Positions 9,023-18,363 are shown, counted from the stretch's first letter. The stretch: 64,000 bases of DNA from Bacillus sp. T3 (GCF_033449965.1 NZ_CP137761.1:1364001-1428000), one strand, 5' to 3'. Translations and numbers: made by a program. The notes: a model not told the origin generated them from the letters alone.

Positions 9023-10124
9023 TGGACATCAAATCATAGAACTGTTTGAACAATTTTCTCCAAAAGGTTATGCGATGGAAGGAGATAAAGTAGGTTTACA
9101 AATAGGACGTTTAAATAAGCCAATTCAAAATGTGATGGTTACCTTAGATGTTCTGGAGAATGTGGTCGACGAAGCAATTGATAAAAATGTTGACTTAATT
9201 ATTGCTCATCATCCGCCGATTTTTCGACCTTTACAAAAGTTAGTAACGGATACTCCTCAAGGTAGAATGTTTGAGAAATTGATAAAGCATGATATTGCTG
9301 TATATGCTGCCCATACAAATCTAGACGTAGCACCAGGAGGCGTAAATGATTTACTTGCAGAGGCACTGGGGCTACAAAATATAGAACTTTTAGCACCTAC
9401 ATATGAAGAAAAACTAAAAAAATTAGTGGTTTATGTACCGAAAAAACAGAGCGAACAAGTAAAAAATGCGCTTGGCAGTGCTGGTGCTGGTGCAATTGGC
9501 AACTATAGCTATTGCTCGTTTACTAGTGAGGGAACAGGGAATTTTTTACCTGGTGAAAATACAAACCCATTTATCGGCCATAGCGGTGAATTAGAATCCG
9601 TTCAAGAAGGCCGGATTGAAACTATTTTTCCGGCTTCACTTGAGAAGCGCGTTCTTTCCGCGATGTTAAAGGCTCATCCTTATGAAGAAGTGGCTTACGA
9701 CATTTTTCCATTAGCTAACAAGGGCCCTGAGCTTGGTCTCGGAAGAGTGGGATCGATTGAAGAAATGACGTTAAAAGATTTTGCTAACCACGTGAAGCAA
9801 GTATTTGGACTAAGTGGGGTTCGTGTTGTCGGTGATTTGCAGTCAAAAGTAAAGAAGGTAGCCGTGCTAGGGGGAGACGGAAATAAGTATTGGAGTCAAG
9901 CTAAATTCAAAGGGGCAGATGTATATGTAACTGGAGATTTATACTATCATGTGGCTCATGATGCAATGCTTGCTGGCTTAAACATCATTGATCCTGGTCA
10001 CCATGTCGAAATGGTTATGAAGCAGGGAGTAACCAATATTTTAACGAAAAAGTGTACCGAAAAAGGCTACAGTGTTCATATTTTTCCTTCTGAACTAAGC
10101 ACTGATCCATTTCAGTTTTTATAA
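9009..10124 (+). CDS. yqfO: Nif3-like dinuclear metal protein YqfO
   Basis: Nif3 family protein (371 aa) related to GTP cyclohydrolase I type 2; the physiological reaction in Bacillus is not settled. Metal-binding histidines are visible in IIAHHPPIF (about 63-71), AAHTNLD near 100 and DPGHHVEM near the C-terminus. Between the two Nif3 halves is an inserted domain (about 130-235) of the PII/CutA-like fold typical of the long Bacillus version. ATG 9009 lies inside the trmK 3' end. Confidence 0.92.
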   Translation: MKKVNGHQIIELFEQFSPKGYAMEGDKVGLQIGRLNKPIQNVMVTLDVLENVVDEAIDKNVDLIIAHHPPIFRPLQKLVTDTPQGRMFEKLIKHDIAVYAAHTNLDVAPGGVNDLLAEALGLQNIELLAPTYEEKLKKLVVYVPKKQSEQVKNALGSAGAGAIGNYSYCSFTSEGTGNFLPGENTNPFIGHSGELESVQEGRIETIFPASLEKRVLSAMLKAHPYEEVAYDIFPLANKGPELGLGRVGSIEEMTLKDFANHVKQVFGLSGVRVVGDLQSKVKKVAVLGGDGNKYWSQAKFKGADVYVTGDLYYHVAHDAMLAGLNIIDPGHHVEMVMKQGVTNILTKKCTEKGYSVHIFPSELSTDPFQFL

Positions 10125-10138
10125 GGTTTATTATTACA

Positions 10139-10172
10139 AACAAGAGGCTGCCTTAGTGGCAGCCTCTTGTAT
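10139..10172. terminator. Bidirectional terminator between yqfO and ispH
   Basis: Perfect stem ACAAGAGGCTGCC / GGCAGCCTCTTGT between two convergent genes. T/A runs are short on both sides, so efficiency is uncertain. Confidence 0.75.
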
Positions 10173-10179
10173 CGTAAAA

Positions 10180-11118
10180 CTACTTTTTTATTTTTGGCAA
10201 AATCTTGTTCAACGGAACCTTCTTTTCCTTTGCCCATGTGTTTTCATCCGTTGGATCGAATTGCTCAATAAACGTAATAACTTCCTTTGTAATCGGTGTT
10301 GGTGTTGATGCACCAGAGGTAACCGCGACGGACTTTGCGTCCTTAATCCAATTAATATCTAACTCTGTAATGTCAGCTATTCTGTACGATTTCGTTCCAG
10401 CAATTTCCTCAGAAACCTGGGCTAATCGGTTCGAATTATTGCTCTTAGGATCCCCAACAACAATTAATACATCTGCATCGCCTGCTTGTTGGGCAACAGC
10501 TTCTTGACGCACCTGTGTTGCCATACAAATTTCATTGTGAATTTCGACATGAGGATATTTTTCCTTGACCTTATCCATAATGTGTTTAACATCCCATTGG
10601 CTCATCGTTGTTTGATTCGTGACAATAATTTTGTCAGCATTAATCTCGAGTGCTTCAACATCCGCTTCAGTCTCGACCAAATGCACCACATGTGGGGCGA
10701 CCCCCACGGCTCCTTCAGGCTCAGGATGGCCCTTTTTGCCTATATAAATGATATGGAATCCTTCTTTTTCCTTCTCTAAAATAAGTGAATGGGTTTTTGT
10801 AACATCAGGGCAAGTAGCATCAATGGTAACCAATCCCTTTTGCTTTGCTAGCTCTCTAACTTCTGGTGAAATACCATGTGCAGTAAAGATGACGGTGCCT
10901 TTATCAACCTGTTCGAGAATTTCGAGTCGATTTTTCCCATCTAATGTAATGATTCCTTCTTCTTCAAAGGCATCGGTAACATGTTTGTTGTGGACAATCA
11001 TTCCCAGTATATAAATAGGTCGGGGCAAAGATTTATCTAAAGCAGCATTACGTGCAACGACCATTGCATCGACAACACCGTAGCAATAACCACGTGGTGA
11101 GATTTTGATGACCTTCAT
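10180..11118 (-). CDS. ispH: 4-hydroxy-3-methylbut-2-enyl diphosphate reductase IspH
   Basis: Last step of the MEP isoprenoid pathway, giving IPP and DMAPP. The 312-aa protein keeps the three iron-sulfur cysteines C12 (GYCYGV), C103 (ATCPDV) and C198 (EICMAT), and the substrate-binding SNNSNRL segment. ATG at 11118 follows AGGGGGAACTAA. It is transcribed against its neighbours. The other late MEP enzyme, IspG, is encoded at 18417-19527. The 230 bases upstream hold no gene I can support, only an AT-rich stretch. Confidence 0.97.
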   Translation of the reverse strand: MKVIKISPRGYCYGVVDAMVVARNAALDKSLPRPIYILGMIVHNKHVTDAFEEEGIITLDGKNRLEILEQVDKGTVIFTAHGISPEVRELAKQKGLVTIDATCPDVTKTHSLILEKEKEGFHIIYIGKKGHPEPEGAVGVAPHVVHLVETEADVEALEINADKIIVTNQTTMSQWDVKHIMDKVKEKYPHVEIHNEICMATQVRQEAVAQQAGDADVLIVVGDPKSNNSNRLAQVSEEIAGTKSYRIADITELDINWIKDAKSVAVTSGASTPTPITKEVITFIEQFDPTDENTWAKEKKVPLNKILPKIKK

Positions 11119-11352
11119 TAATTTAGTTCCCCCTAAAAATTACGGAATGTATCTTTTTTATGTATTTATTATAAAGGACTTGGAAACAGAATTCAAAAGA
11201 CGCATTTTGTCAAATTTGATTTTTATTAAAACAAGAAGCTACCCATCGTATTTACCAACTTTGAGTAGCTTAATGTATCGTTACATATTAATTATCAAAA
11301 AATTCAAATATAAATTCTCGGAAAAGAACGACGCTCTTGAAAATGATGAACT

Positions 11353-12035
11353 CTAGGCTGTTCTTCCAGGTTTATCCCAGTCATCTTCATCACTTTCTGT
11401 ATCTTCATCATTAGAATTAACCGTTACACTGCGGTGATTTTGATTTTTTGACTGTTTTCTTCTTTTGGTTTGCTCTTCCCCTGTTAAGAAACTACTTCTT
11501 CTTTCCGTTGTTAGTACTTCTTCTTTTTCAACGCTTTCCTCCTCAAGCTCAATCGATTCCATTTCCGTTTGCTCTGAATTTGTTTCCTCAGTTGCATCCT
11601 TTAATCCACGGTAAAGCTTCCACATCGTCGGGATATTCTTGATGATTGGCCCGTATTGTGATACGAGTGGGGTAATTTGTTGAAAGGCACTTAGAACCTG
11701 TTGTGTGTTATTTAAGAAACCTGAAATGGCAGTCGGATTTGTTAAATTCTTTAAAAAAGATCCACCCGAAGCAGCTGCAGTACCTGGTGAAGAGAACAAC
11801 CCGGAACTCCTCCACCCATAGATGGATTTGTTCTTCCTAATAATTTCGCAAGTAGTCCGCCACCGGACCTGTTTTGCGAAAAGCCCATCGATCCCATTTG
11901 TCTCATTTGGCGCATGGAACCCATCGGCCCCATTTGTCGATTCATCATTGTCGGATGATACATTTGACGTTGATACGGCCCCATTTGACTGCGTTGATTG
12001 CCCCAGTTAAATGGCATTTGTTGTCTTTGCGGCAT
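11353..12035 (-). CDS. yqfQ: VrrA/YqfQ-like protein (frame broken by a one-base deletion)
   Basis: Function unknown; related to Bacillus YqfQ/VrrA. The N-terminal part is rich in Q, M, G and R with MGPM/MRQMGSM-type near-repeats. The middle carries GGGLLAKLLG and the conserved block FLKNLTNPTAISGFL ... MWKLYRGLKD. The tail is acidic and basic by turns. Start 12035 follows GAAAGGGGG. The two parts lie in different frames; adding one base in the CCCGG at 11800-11804 joins them into 227 aa. The repetitive coding in VrrA-type genes makes this region variable in Bacillus. Confidence 0.8.
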
Positions 12036-12233
12036 GAATAAACCCCCTTTCAAGCATACTCTCTCTTCTTTACTGTATGCGGTAAACCGATTTTGGTTAG
12101 GTTTAAAATGAGGGATATTCATAATTAGGTAGATCTGATTAGAGTCAATTTTGCATAATTAATAGAAAAGTGGAGTTTTATTCTAAACTTTATTATAATA
12201 ACATGATGGATGTTTAAGCGAAGGAGTAAAAAA

Positions 12234-13550
12234 ATGAAAAAATCAAAATTTGATCGATATGAATTTAAACCGTTCATAATAGATGCAATACAGAAATTAG
12301 GCTTTCAAGAGCCCACTGAAATTCAAGAAAGAATCATTCCGTTAATATTAAAGGAAGAAAGCACGATCGGCCAGTCTCAAACTGGGACTGGAAAAACCCA
12401 TTCTTATATCTTACCGATATTACAAAAAATTAATCCTGCAAAAAAAGAAGTACAAGCTGTGATTACAGCTCCAACACGTGAGTTAGCAGATCAAATTTAC
12501 CGTGAAATTGTAAAAATAACCTCACATTGCCATCCTGATGAAGAAATCACCGCACGGGTGTTTATGGGTGGGACGGATAAGCAAAGAACGATTGATAAAT
12601 TAAAGGTTCAACCACAAATTGTTGTAGGAACACCAGGAAGAATAAATGATCTTATTAAAGACCAAGCATTAGTTGTTTATACAGCTGATACTCTTGTTGT
12701 GGATGAAGCGGACTTAGTACTGGATATGGGATTCATTGAAGATGTTGATATGATCGCTTCGCGAATGGCGGAACGCCTGAAAATGTTTGTATTTTCTGCC
12801 ACGATTCCTGAAAAGCTGAAGCCGTTCCTAAAGAAATACATGGAGAATCCAAAATTTGTGCAAATTGCACCGAAGCATATTGCTGCTGAAAATATAGAGC
12901 ATTTAATCATTCCATCTCGTCATCGTAATAAGGTTACTCTGACGTATGAAGCATTAAAACTATTGAATCCATATATGGCGATCGTTTTTACAAATACGAA
13001 AAAAACAGCGGATGAAGTAGCGGATGCCCTGATCCAAAAAGGCTTAAAGGTTGGAAGAATCCATGGGGACTTGACTCCTCGGGAGCGTAAAAAAGTAATG
13101 AAGCAGGTTAAGGACCTAGAGTTCCAATACCTTGTGGCAACTGACCTAGCAGCACGTGGAATCGATATTTCAGGTGTTAGTCACGTCATTAATTATGAAC
13201 TACCAGAGGACCTTGACTTTTATGTACACCGTGTCGGAAGAACAGCACGTGCAGGGCATTCTGGTGTTGCCCTGACTATTTATGATCTTTCAGATGATGA
13301 CGCCTTAAATAAACTCGAAAAGATAGGTATTGTTCTCAAAAACGTGGATATTCAAAAGGGTGAATGGGTCACAATTGGTGAGCGGAATAAGCGGAAAAAT
13401 CGCCAAAAACAAAGTGATGAAATTAAAGAAAAAGCAAAAACCTTTGTCCGCAAGCCGAATAAAGTGAAACCTGGCTATAAAAAAAGAATGAAGGCAGAAG
13501 TAGAAAAAATCGAAAAACGCCAACGACGAGTTAATCGCGGAAAAAAATAA
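12234..13550 (+). CDS. cshB: DEAD-box RNA helicase CshB
   Basis: ATP-dependent RNA helicase, implicated in cold adaptation and RNA turnover in B. subtilis. The 438-aa protein shows the Q motif (GFQEPTEIQ), Walker A-type QTGTGKTH, PTRELADQ, DEAD (VDEADLVLDMGF), SAT (FSATIPEK), and the helicase C-terminal motifs RIHGDLTPRER, ATDLAARGIDI and HRVGRTARAG. A basic lysine-rich tail follows. ATG 12234 is chosen over an upstream in-frame ATG because AAGGAG precedes it at the right spacing. Confidence 0.96.
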   Translation: MKKSKFDRYEFKPFIIDAIQKLGFQEPTEIQERIIPLILKEESTIGQSQTGTGKTHSYILPILQKINPAKKEVQAVITAPTRELADQIYREIVKITSHCHPDEEITARVFMGGTDKQRTIDKLKVQPQIVVGTPGRINDLIKDQALVVYTADTLVVDEADLVLDMGFIEDVDMIASRMAERLKMFVFSATIPEKLKPFLKKYMENPKFVQIAPKHIAAENIEHLIIPSRHRNKVTLTYEALKLLNPYMAIVFTNTKKTADEVADALIQKGLKVGRIHGDLTPRERKKVMKQVKDLEFQYLVATDLAARGIDISGVSHVINYELPEDLDFYVHRVGRTARAGHSGVALTIYDLSDDDALNKLEKIGIVLKNVDIQKGEWVTIGERNKRKNRQKQSDEIKEKAKTFVRKPNKVKPGYKKRMKAEVEKIEKRQRRVNRGKK

Positions 13551-13578
13551 ATATAGATTGAGGGAGAGACGAGCTATA

Positions 13579-14476
13579 ATGTTGAAAATAGGTTCACATG
13601 TTTCGATGAGCGGGAAAAATATGCTATTAGCGGCAAGTGCAGAGGCCGTTTCTTATGGTGCCAATACATTTATGATTTATACAGGCGCTCCGCAAAATAC
13701 GAGACGGAAAAAAATCGAAGACTTAAATATTGAAGAAGGCCAACGTCATATGGAGCTAAATGGAATTAGTGAAATTATTGTCCATGCTCCATATATCATC
13801 AATATTGGCAATACGACTAATCCCGCTACCTTTGAATTGGGAGTAAACTTTTTGCGCACAGAAATAGAGCGTACGGAAGCGATTGGTGCAAAACAAATTG
13901 TTCTTCACCCAGGTGCTCATGTTGGCGCCAGGTACTGAGCTTGGGATCAAAAAAATTGTTGAAGGACTAAATGAAGTGTTGACCGGACACGAAAAGCTGC
14001 AAATTGCACTTGAAACAATGGCTGGTAAAGGTTCGGAATGCGGCAAGAATTTTGAGGAGTTGGCCATGATTTTCGATGGAGTAAACTATAGTGACCGACT
14101 ATCCGTTTGCTTCGATACTTGCCATACACATGATGCGGGGTATAACCTTGTAGAAGATTTTGATGGAGTGCTAAATGAATTTGATAAAATTATTGGCCTT
14201 GACCGCTTAAAGGTGCTTCATATAAATGATAGTAAAAATGAGCGTGGAATGGCCAAAGACCGCCATGAAAATATCGGCTTTGGGAAAATTGGCTTTGAGG
14301 CACTGAGCTACATTGTCCATCATCCACAGCTAATGGATATTCCTAAAATCCTCGAAACACCATTTGTTGGTGATGATAAAAATAATAAAAAAGCACCGTA
14401 TAAACATGAAATCGCCATGCTAAAAAGCAAAGAATTCAATCAAAACTTATTAGATGAAATCATGCTTCAAGGATAA
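13579..14476 (+). CDS. nfo: Endonuclease IV (frame broken by a one-base insertion)
   Basis: Apurinic/apyrimidinic endonuclease of base excision repair; active on spore DNA in B. subtilis (YqfS). The first part carries IGSHVSMSGK and HAPYIINIGN and ends at 13938. The second part continues in the next frame from GTELGIKKIVEG with ALETMAGKGSE, CFDTCHTHDAG and HINDSKNERG, i.e. the zinc ligands. Removing one C from the pair at 13928-13929 gives HVGAGTELG, matching B. subtilis, and a 298-aa protein (297 there). The surplus C creates CCAGG. A sequence error is more likely than decay. Confidence 0.92.
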
Positions 14477-14487
14477 TGCAAGACAAG

Positions 14488-14520
14488 AAAAAAGCTGTGA
14501 GATCAATTCACAGCTTTTTC
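14488..14520 (+). terminator. Terminator after nfo
   Basis: Stem AAAAGCTGTGA / TCACAGCTTTT with a short loop and T-run. Confidence 0.88.
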
Positions 14521-14531
14521 TTATTTATTTT

Positions 14532-14625
14532 TGAGGCTATGTTAAAGAAAATTGTTGTTTTTTGAGCACTCTGTTGATTGGAGCACCTGGAACGGAAATC
14601 AACAGACATGTTTAAAAAAACTATT
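14532..14625 (+). repeat. Palindromic repeat, internally deleted copy A
   Basis: Outer end AGGCTATGTTAAAG, then CTGTTGATTGGAGC directly joined to ACCTGGAACGGAAATCAACAG. Compared with the full copies at 53646 and 56748, the GC-rich core is missing exactly between two GGAGC direct repeats. Arms CTGTTGATT / AATCAACAG pair perfectly. Confidence 0.75.
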
Positions 14626-14875
14626 TCATAAAGGTAGTAAACAGCTTGTTTATTTCTCTTGCTGTGTCAGGACTAGCAATCCGCGCAATATCTTTTATCA
14701 TTTGCGCTCGTTCGTTATCTTTAAACATATTTAAGCTAGAACTTCTTAAGTATTTTGCAATGTTATCTGCTTCCGTTTTCGAAAGTTTCATATTAAATTG
14801 ATTGGCGTACTTTAATAATTCATCACGAGTAATTGTCTTTAACTTATAGTTAATAATGTTTTCAAAAATTTTCAC
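14621..14875 (-). CDS. yqfT: DUF2624 family protein (YqfT-like)
   Basis: Small cytoplasmic protein (84 aa from GTG 14875) of unknown function, resembling B. subtilis YqfT: FENIINYKL at the N-terminus, then ITRDELLKYANQF, and a C-terminal ARIASPDTAREINKLF block. AAGGAG lies about 11 bases upstream of GTG 14875; ATG 14884 is too close to it. In B. subtilis yqfT also follows nfo. Its 3' end touches repeat copy A. Confidence 0.8.
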   Translation of the reverse strand: MKIFENIINYKLKTITRDELLKYANQFNMKLSKTEADNIAKYLRSSSLNMFKDNERAQMIKDIARIASPDTAREINKLFTTFMK

Positions 14876-14976
14876 CTTTATCATCACTCCTTCATACTAA
14901 CCTATGAGGAAAAGGTGATAACCGTGCCTAAAAATCGATGCAATGTAAAAATAAAAGTACTTCCAAGATAAAATGG

Positions 14977-15005
14977 TTTACAAGGCTGATACGGTATTGT
15001 ATACT
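14977..15005 (+). promoter_or_regulatory. SigA-type promoter of adcCB-zur
   Basis: TTTACA (14977-14982), 17 bases, TATACT (15000-15005). The Zur box begins 10 bases downstream, so a repressor there would cover the transcription start. Confidence 0.8.
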
Positions 15006-15014
15006 ACAACAAGT

Positions 15015-15037
15015 TAAATCGGAATGATTCTGATATA
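15015..15037 (+). promoter_or_regulatory. Zur operator
   Basis: 23-bp imperfect palindrome centred on base 15026: left arm AAATCGGAAT, right arm ATTCTGATAT. This fits the Bacillus Zur box (AAATCGTAAT-N-ATTACGATTT). It lies directly downstream of the promoter for the zinc importer that is co-encoded with zur. Confidence 0.85.
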
Positions 15038-15048
15038 GGGTGATAAAA

Positions 15049-15834
15049 ATGAATCAACAAGAAACCATTGTACAATTAGAACATGTTTCCTATCGCTATG
15101 AAAAAGAAAATGTCCTTGAGGACATTAATTTGTCAATCCATAAAGGGGATTTCCTAGGTATTGTTGGTCCGAATGGATCCGGTAAATCAACGCTTTTAAA
15201 GCAGATTTTAGGTTTACTAAAGCCTCAGTTTGGATCAATTCAACTCTTTGGGCAGGATATCGCCCGATTTAAAGATTGGCAAAAAATAGGATATGTTTCA
15301 CAAAAGGCTAATTCTTTTAACACAGGATTTCCAGCAACTATATTTGAGGTCGTAGCCAGCGGTCTCACAAAAAAACTTGGTTTATTTCGTAAATTAACGA
15401 AAGCGGATCGTCTACATGTCGAGAAAGCCATCCAACTAGTTGGAATGGAAGCCTACTTACACCAAAATATTGGGGAATTATCTGGTGGACAGCAACAGCG
15501 AGTCTTTATCGCAAGAGCGTTAGTCAGTGAACCTGAGTTATTGATACTCGATGAACCGACAGTAGGCGTCGATGCAAAAAACGTTGCTTCCTTTTATGAG
15601 TTACTTCATGAATTAAATAAAAATCACGGTATCACGTTGTTGTTGGTAACACATGATATTGGAACCATTTCAGATAAGGTAACCCATGTTGCCTGCTTGA
15701 ATAATCATCTTCACTTTCATGGAGAAACACATGAATTTGAGGAGCTTAAGTTAGGTGAGATGACGGAATTTTATGGTCATGATATTCAGGTCTTAACGCA
15801 TAATCACTTGCATGCTGGGGGAACGAATAGATGA
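15049..15834 (+). CDS. adcC: Zinc ABC transporter, ATP-binding protein
   Basis: Energises zinc import. The 261-aa protein has Walker A GPNGSGKST (about residues 40-48), the ABC signature LSGGQQQRVFIARAL and Walker B ELLILDEPT. ATG 15049 lies just behind GGGTGAT. It overlaps adcB by four bases (ATGA) and is followed by zur, a zinc-responsive unit. The substrate-binding lipoprotein is not in this window. In B. subtilis the zinc transporter genes lie elsewhere, so the linkage with zur here is different. Confidence 0.93.
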   Translation: MNQQETIVQLEHVSYRYEKENVLEDINLSIHKGDFLGIVGPNGSGKSTLLKQILGLLKPQFGSIQLFGQDIARFKDWQKIGYVSQKANSFNTGFPATIFEVVASGLTKKLGLFRKLTKADRLHVEKAIQLVGMEAYLHQNIGELSGGQQQRVFIARALVSEPELLILDEPTVGVDAKNVASFYELLHELNKNHGITLLLVTHDIGTISDKVTHVACLNNHLHFHGETHEFEELKLGEMTEFYGHDIQVLTHNHLHAGGTNR

Positions 15835-16675
15835 TATCAGGGATACTACAATATGAATTTCTCCAAAATGCTTTTCTTACAGGGATTATTATCGGTATAA
15901 TTGCACCGCTACTCGGAGTTTTTATCGTCGTAAGACGTCTGTCCCTTATTGCTGATGCTTTAAGTCATGTTACATTAGCTGGGATTGCAGCGAGTCTTTT
16001 ATTGCAAAAGCAGTTCGCAATGTTTGTAAACTTAAATCCATTATATTTGGGGATTGTTTTTTCAGTTACCGGCTCCATTTTCATCGAAAAATTGCGAAGT
16101 GTTTATAAACACTATCAGGAACTAGCGATTCCGATTATTTTGTCCAGGAGGAATCGGTCTTGGAGTCATTTTTATTTCATTAGCGGATGGGTTTAATACA
16201 GACTTATACAGTTATTTGTTTGGGAGTGTCAGTGCTGTTAGTCGCACGGACCTATGGACGATTCTGTTTATCAGTATCTGTGTGGTTGCTGTTGTGTATT
16301 TTCTTTACAAAGAATTATTTTTACTTTCGTTTGATGAAGAATACGCAAAAGCATCAGGAATCGCAGCAAAGAGTGTCCACTTCATTTTTATCGTGATGGT
16401 GGCGTTAGTGATTGCTGCATCAATGAGAATCGTTGGAATTCTGCTTGTATCCTCATTGATGACCTTACCAGGTTGCGGCCAGTATTCGAATTGCAAAAGG
16501 ATTCAAGCAAACGATTATTTTTTCGGTACTATTCGGCGAGACATCAGTGCTCGGTGGACTGATTAGCTCTTATTATTTAGATTTAGCGCCAGGTGGAACG
16601 ATTGTTGTGATCGCTGTTGTGATTTTAATTTTAACGATTATGATAAAAAAATTAACCAATTTGCGACCTGTATAA
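15831..16675 (+). CDS. adcB: Zinc ABC transporter permease (two one-base insertions)
   Basis: Membrane channel of the zinc importer, ZnuB/AdcB family, with about eight hydrophobic segments. As written the gene is broken twice. After IPIILS the frame should continue SGGIGLGVIF: one C of 16144-16145 is surplus. After MTLP it should continue VAASIRIAKGF: one G of 16471-16472 is surplus. Correcting both gives 280 aa ending LTNLRPV with stop 16673-16675, a normal length. Both surplus bases produce CCAGG. Every part of the protein is otherwise conserved, so I regard the gene as intact in the organism. Confidence 0.88.
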
Positions 16676-16690
16676 TTTGGGGTGAAAAAG

Positions 16691-17101
16691 ATGAATGTTA
16701 CAGATGCTCTAGATATATTAAAGAATCAAGGGTTTAAGCATACAGGTAAAAGACAAGAAATGCTGCAGTTATTTGCAGACCACAATAAATATTTAACCGC
16801 AAAAGATGTACTTGATCATATGAAGGATCAATATCCAGGCTTGAGCTTTGATACGATTTATCGTAATTTATCTTTGTTTGTGGATTTAGGTATATTTGAA
16901 ATGACGGAATTATCTGGAGAAAAACATTTTCGACTATCTTGTTCACATGATCACCATCATCATCACTTTATTTGTATGGTTTGCGGTAAAACGAAAGAAA
17001 TTGCTGCCTGCCCAATGGTCGGTTTAATGGAAGATTTAAAGGAATATGACGTATCTGGTCATAAGTTTGAAATATATGGACGCTGTCCGGATTGCATTTA
17101 A
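16691..17101 (+). CDS. zur: Zinc uptake regulator Zur (Fur family)
   Basis: Zinc-dependent repressor of zinc uptake genes. The 136-aa Fur-family protein has an N-terminal winged helix (LDILKNQGFKHTGKRQEM; SFDTIYRNLSLF) and a metal-binding C-terminal domain with HDHHHHH, CMVCG and the C-terminal CPDC, the two CxxC pairs of the structural zinc site. ATG 16691 follows GGGGTGA. It is the last gene of the adcCB-zur unit and would be autoregulated through the Zur box at 15015. A strong terminator follows. Confidence 0.94.
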   Translation: MNVTDALDILKNQGFKHTGKRQEMLQLFADHNKYLTAKDVLDHMKDQYPGLSFDTIYRNLSLFVDLGIFEMTELSGEKHFRLSCSHDHHHHHFICMVCGKTKEIAACPMVGLMEDLKEYDVSGHKFEIYGRCPDCI

Positions 17102-17111
17102 TTGGTTGTAT

Positions 17112-17160
17112 AAAAAAAGCACATGACTTTTTGCGATTGAAAAGGTCATGTGCTTTTTTT
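17112..17160. terminator. Bidirectional terminator between zur and yqfW
   Basis: Long stem AAAAAAGCACATGAC / GTCATGTGCTTTTTT with A-run before and T-run after, between convergent genes. Confidence 0.93.
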
Positions 17161-17171
17161 GTTTGTGTTAT

Positions 17172-17744
17172 CTAAACGGATCTTTTTAACCAGTTTTCAA
17201 CCCATGCATAGGCTTCATTCCAATGGTTCACGCGGATGACTCCATCCAGAATGGGATCACGATTATATGGGGTATCAAACAAAATCACTGGAATATTACA
17301 TTCTTCATGAATCATCACTGCATTATCATGTTTATCCTCGAAAAATAAGTCTACTTGGTAATTTTTGGCCGCTTTTATTTTATCATGTGAACCAATTAAC
17401 TCGATATGATCAAATTTTAAGCCTTTATCGATAAACCAATTTTTCGTGATATTTAATAAATGAGTATTTCGTGCACTTATAAAATATAATTCATGACTTT
17501 CTTCCCAACGAGTAAGGATTTCTTTTGCACCTTGTGCAAGCGGAGAATTTGCATAAATCTCAGGCTCTGTTTCCAAAAACCATTTGGCTAATTCTTCGCC
17601 TGATACGTTGACAAAGGGTGTCAAATCATATTGTGTAATATCATTCAGCGTTAAATTTAGCTTGAATGAATCATTTAAGTAAGGCAATAAAGCAGTTGGA
17701 CATGTTACGGTACCGTCAATATCAATTCCAAAACGCTTTCTCAT
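17172..17744 (-). CDS. yqfW: Putative nucleotidase YqfW (HAD superfamily)
   Basis: 190-aa HAD-type hydrolase of the 5'(3')-deoxyribonucleotidase-like family. Motif I is DIDGTV (residues 8-13), motif II is in FISARNTHL and motif III/IV in FFEDKHDNA. Substrate unknown. ATG follows AAAAGGAGATTCAGC. In B. subtilis yqfW lies next to zur, as here, but on this chromosome the two genes converge. Confidence 0.88.
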   Translation of the reverse strand: MRKRFGIDIDGTVTCPTALLPYLNDSFKLNLTLNDITQYDLTPFVNVSGEELAKWFLETEPEIYANSPLAQGAKEILTRWEESHELYFISARNTHLLNITKNWFIDKGLKFDHIELIGSHDKIKAAKNYQVDLFFEDKHDNAVMIHEECNIPVILFDTPYNRDPILDGVIRVNHWNEAYAWVENWLKRSV

Positions 17745-17761
17745 GCTGAATCTCCTTTTAT

Positions 17762-17843
17762 TAGGCTTTATAGAAGCTCATTGTTGGTATTAGCTCAATG
17801 TTGATTGGAGCGGAAATCAACATTCTAATTTACCAAGCCTTTT
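17762..17843 (+). repeat. Palindromic repeat, internally deleted copy B
   Basis: Central part AATGTTGATT-GGAGCGGA-AATCAACATT (17797-17824), a perfect 10-bp inverted repeat. It lies within outer ends AGGCTT (about 17764) and AAGCCT (about 17835). It corresponds to the full copies with everything between the two TGGAGCGGAA direct repeats removed. Confidence 0.7.
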
Positions 17844-17952
17844 TTAAAATAACATAAATCCTACAAAAACAGTTAAACATTAACATAGTGAAATGGGTGT
17901 GTTTCGTTAACAATAATAGTGCTCCATTAATGAAAGCGAGGGATAAATCAAT

Positions 17953-18342
17953 ATGGCAGAAGAACTTTACAGAACTTCTACAAGTGGGTTACAAGAAGAC
18001 AAAACTGTTGATATTCAGCATCGTCTACCTGCACCTAATTATATTGAAGAAACCTCAGCAGAAATTGCAGCACCCGTTTCATTTACAGGGAATACCTTAT
18101 CAAGAAGAGACACTGATTTAAACAATCGTGACAAAACAGCAACGGAAGGTAAAGGTGTTGGCTTTGCTGCCTTAGCCTTATCAATCATTTCGTTGTTTGT
18201 TTTACCCATTCTCTTTGGTGCCGCTGGGATTATTTTAGGGTTTGTTGCACGTCGAAGGGGAGCAAACAGTTTAGGCAACTGGGCGATTGGCATAGGGGCC
18301 ATTTCCATCATTGTCGGTATGTTTATACTCCCATTCTTTTAA
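17953..18342 (+). CDS. yqfX: YqfX-like small membrane protein (DUF4190-type)
   Basis: 129 aa. The N-terminal 65 residues are polar and variable. They are followed by two membrane segments (GVGFAALALSIISLFVLPIL and WAIGIGAISIIVGMFILP) separated by a short basic loop ARRRGANSLGN. This matches the DUF4190-type arrangement of B. subtilis YqfX; function unknown. GAGGG lies about 10 bases before the ATG. It converges with ispG on a shared terminator. Confidence 0.78.
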   Translation: MAEELYRTSTSGLQEDKTVDIQHRLPAPNYIEETSAEIAAPVSFTGNTLSRRDTDLNNRDKTATEGKGVGFAALALSIISLFVLPILFGAAGIILGFVARRRGANSLGNWAIGIGAISIIVGMFILPFF

Positions 18343-18363
18343 AATTTCTTCATTGTGGAGCAT

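Noticed and set aside
11105..11356. 83-codon open frame on the plus strand between ispH and yqfQ
   Set aside because: No ribosome site, begins inside ispH, low-complexity hydrophobic and lysine-rich translation; the region is an AT-rich spacer.
14552..14734. 60-codon open frame over repeat copy A
   Set aside because: It consists of repeat sequence and the antisense of the DUF2624 gene.
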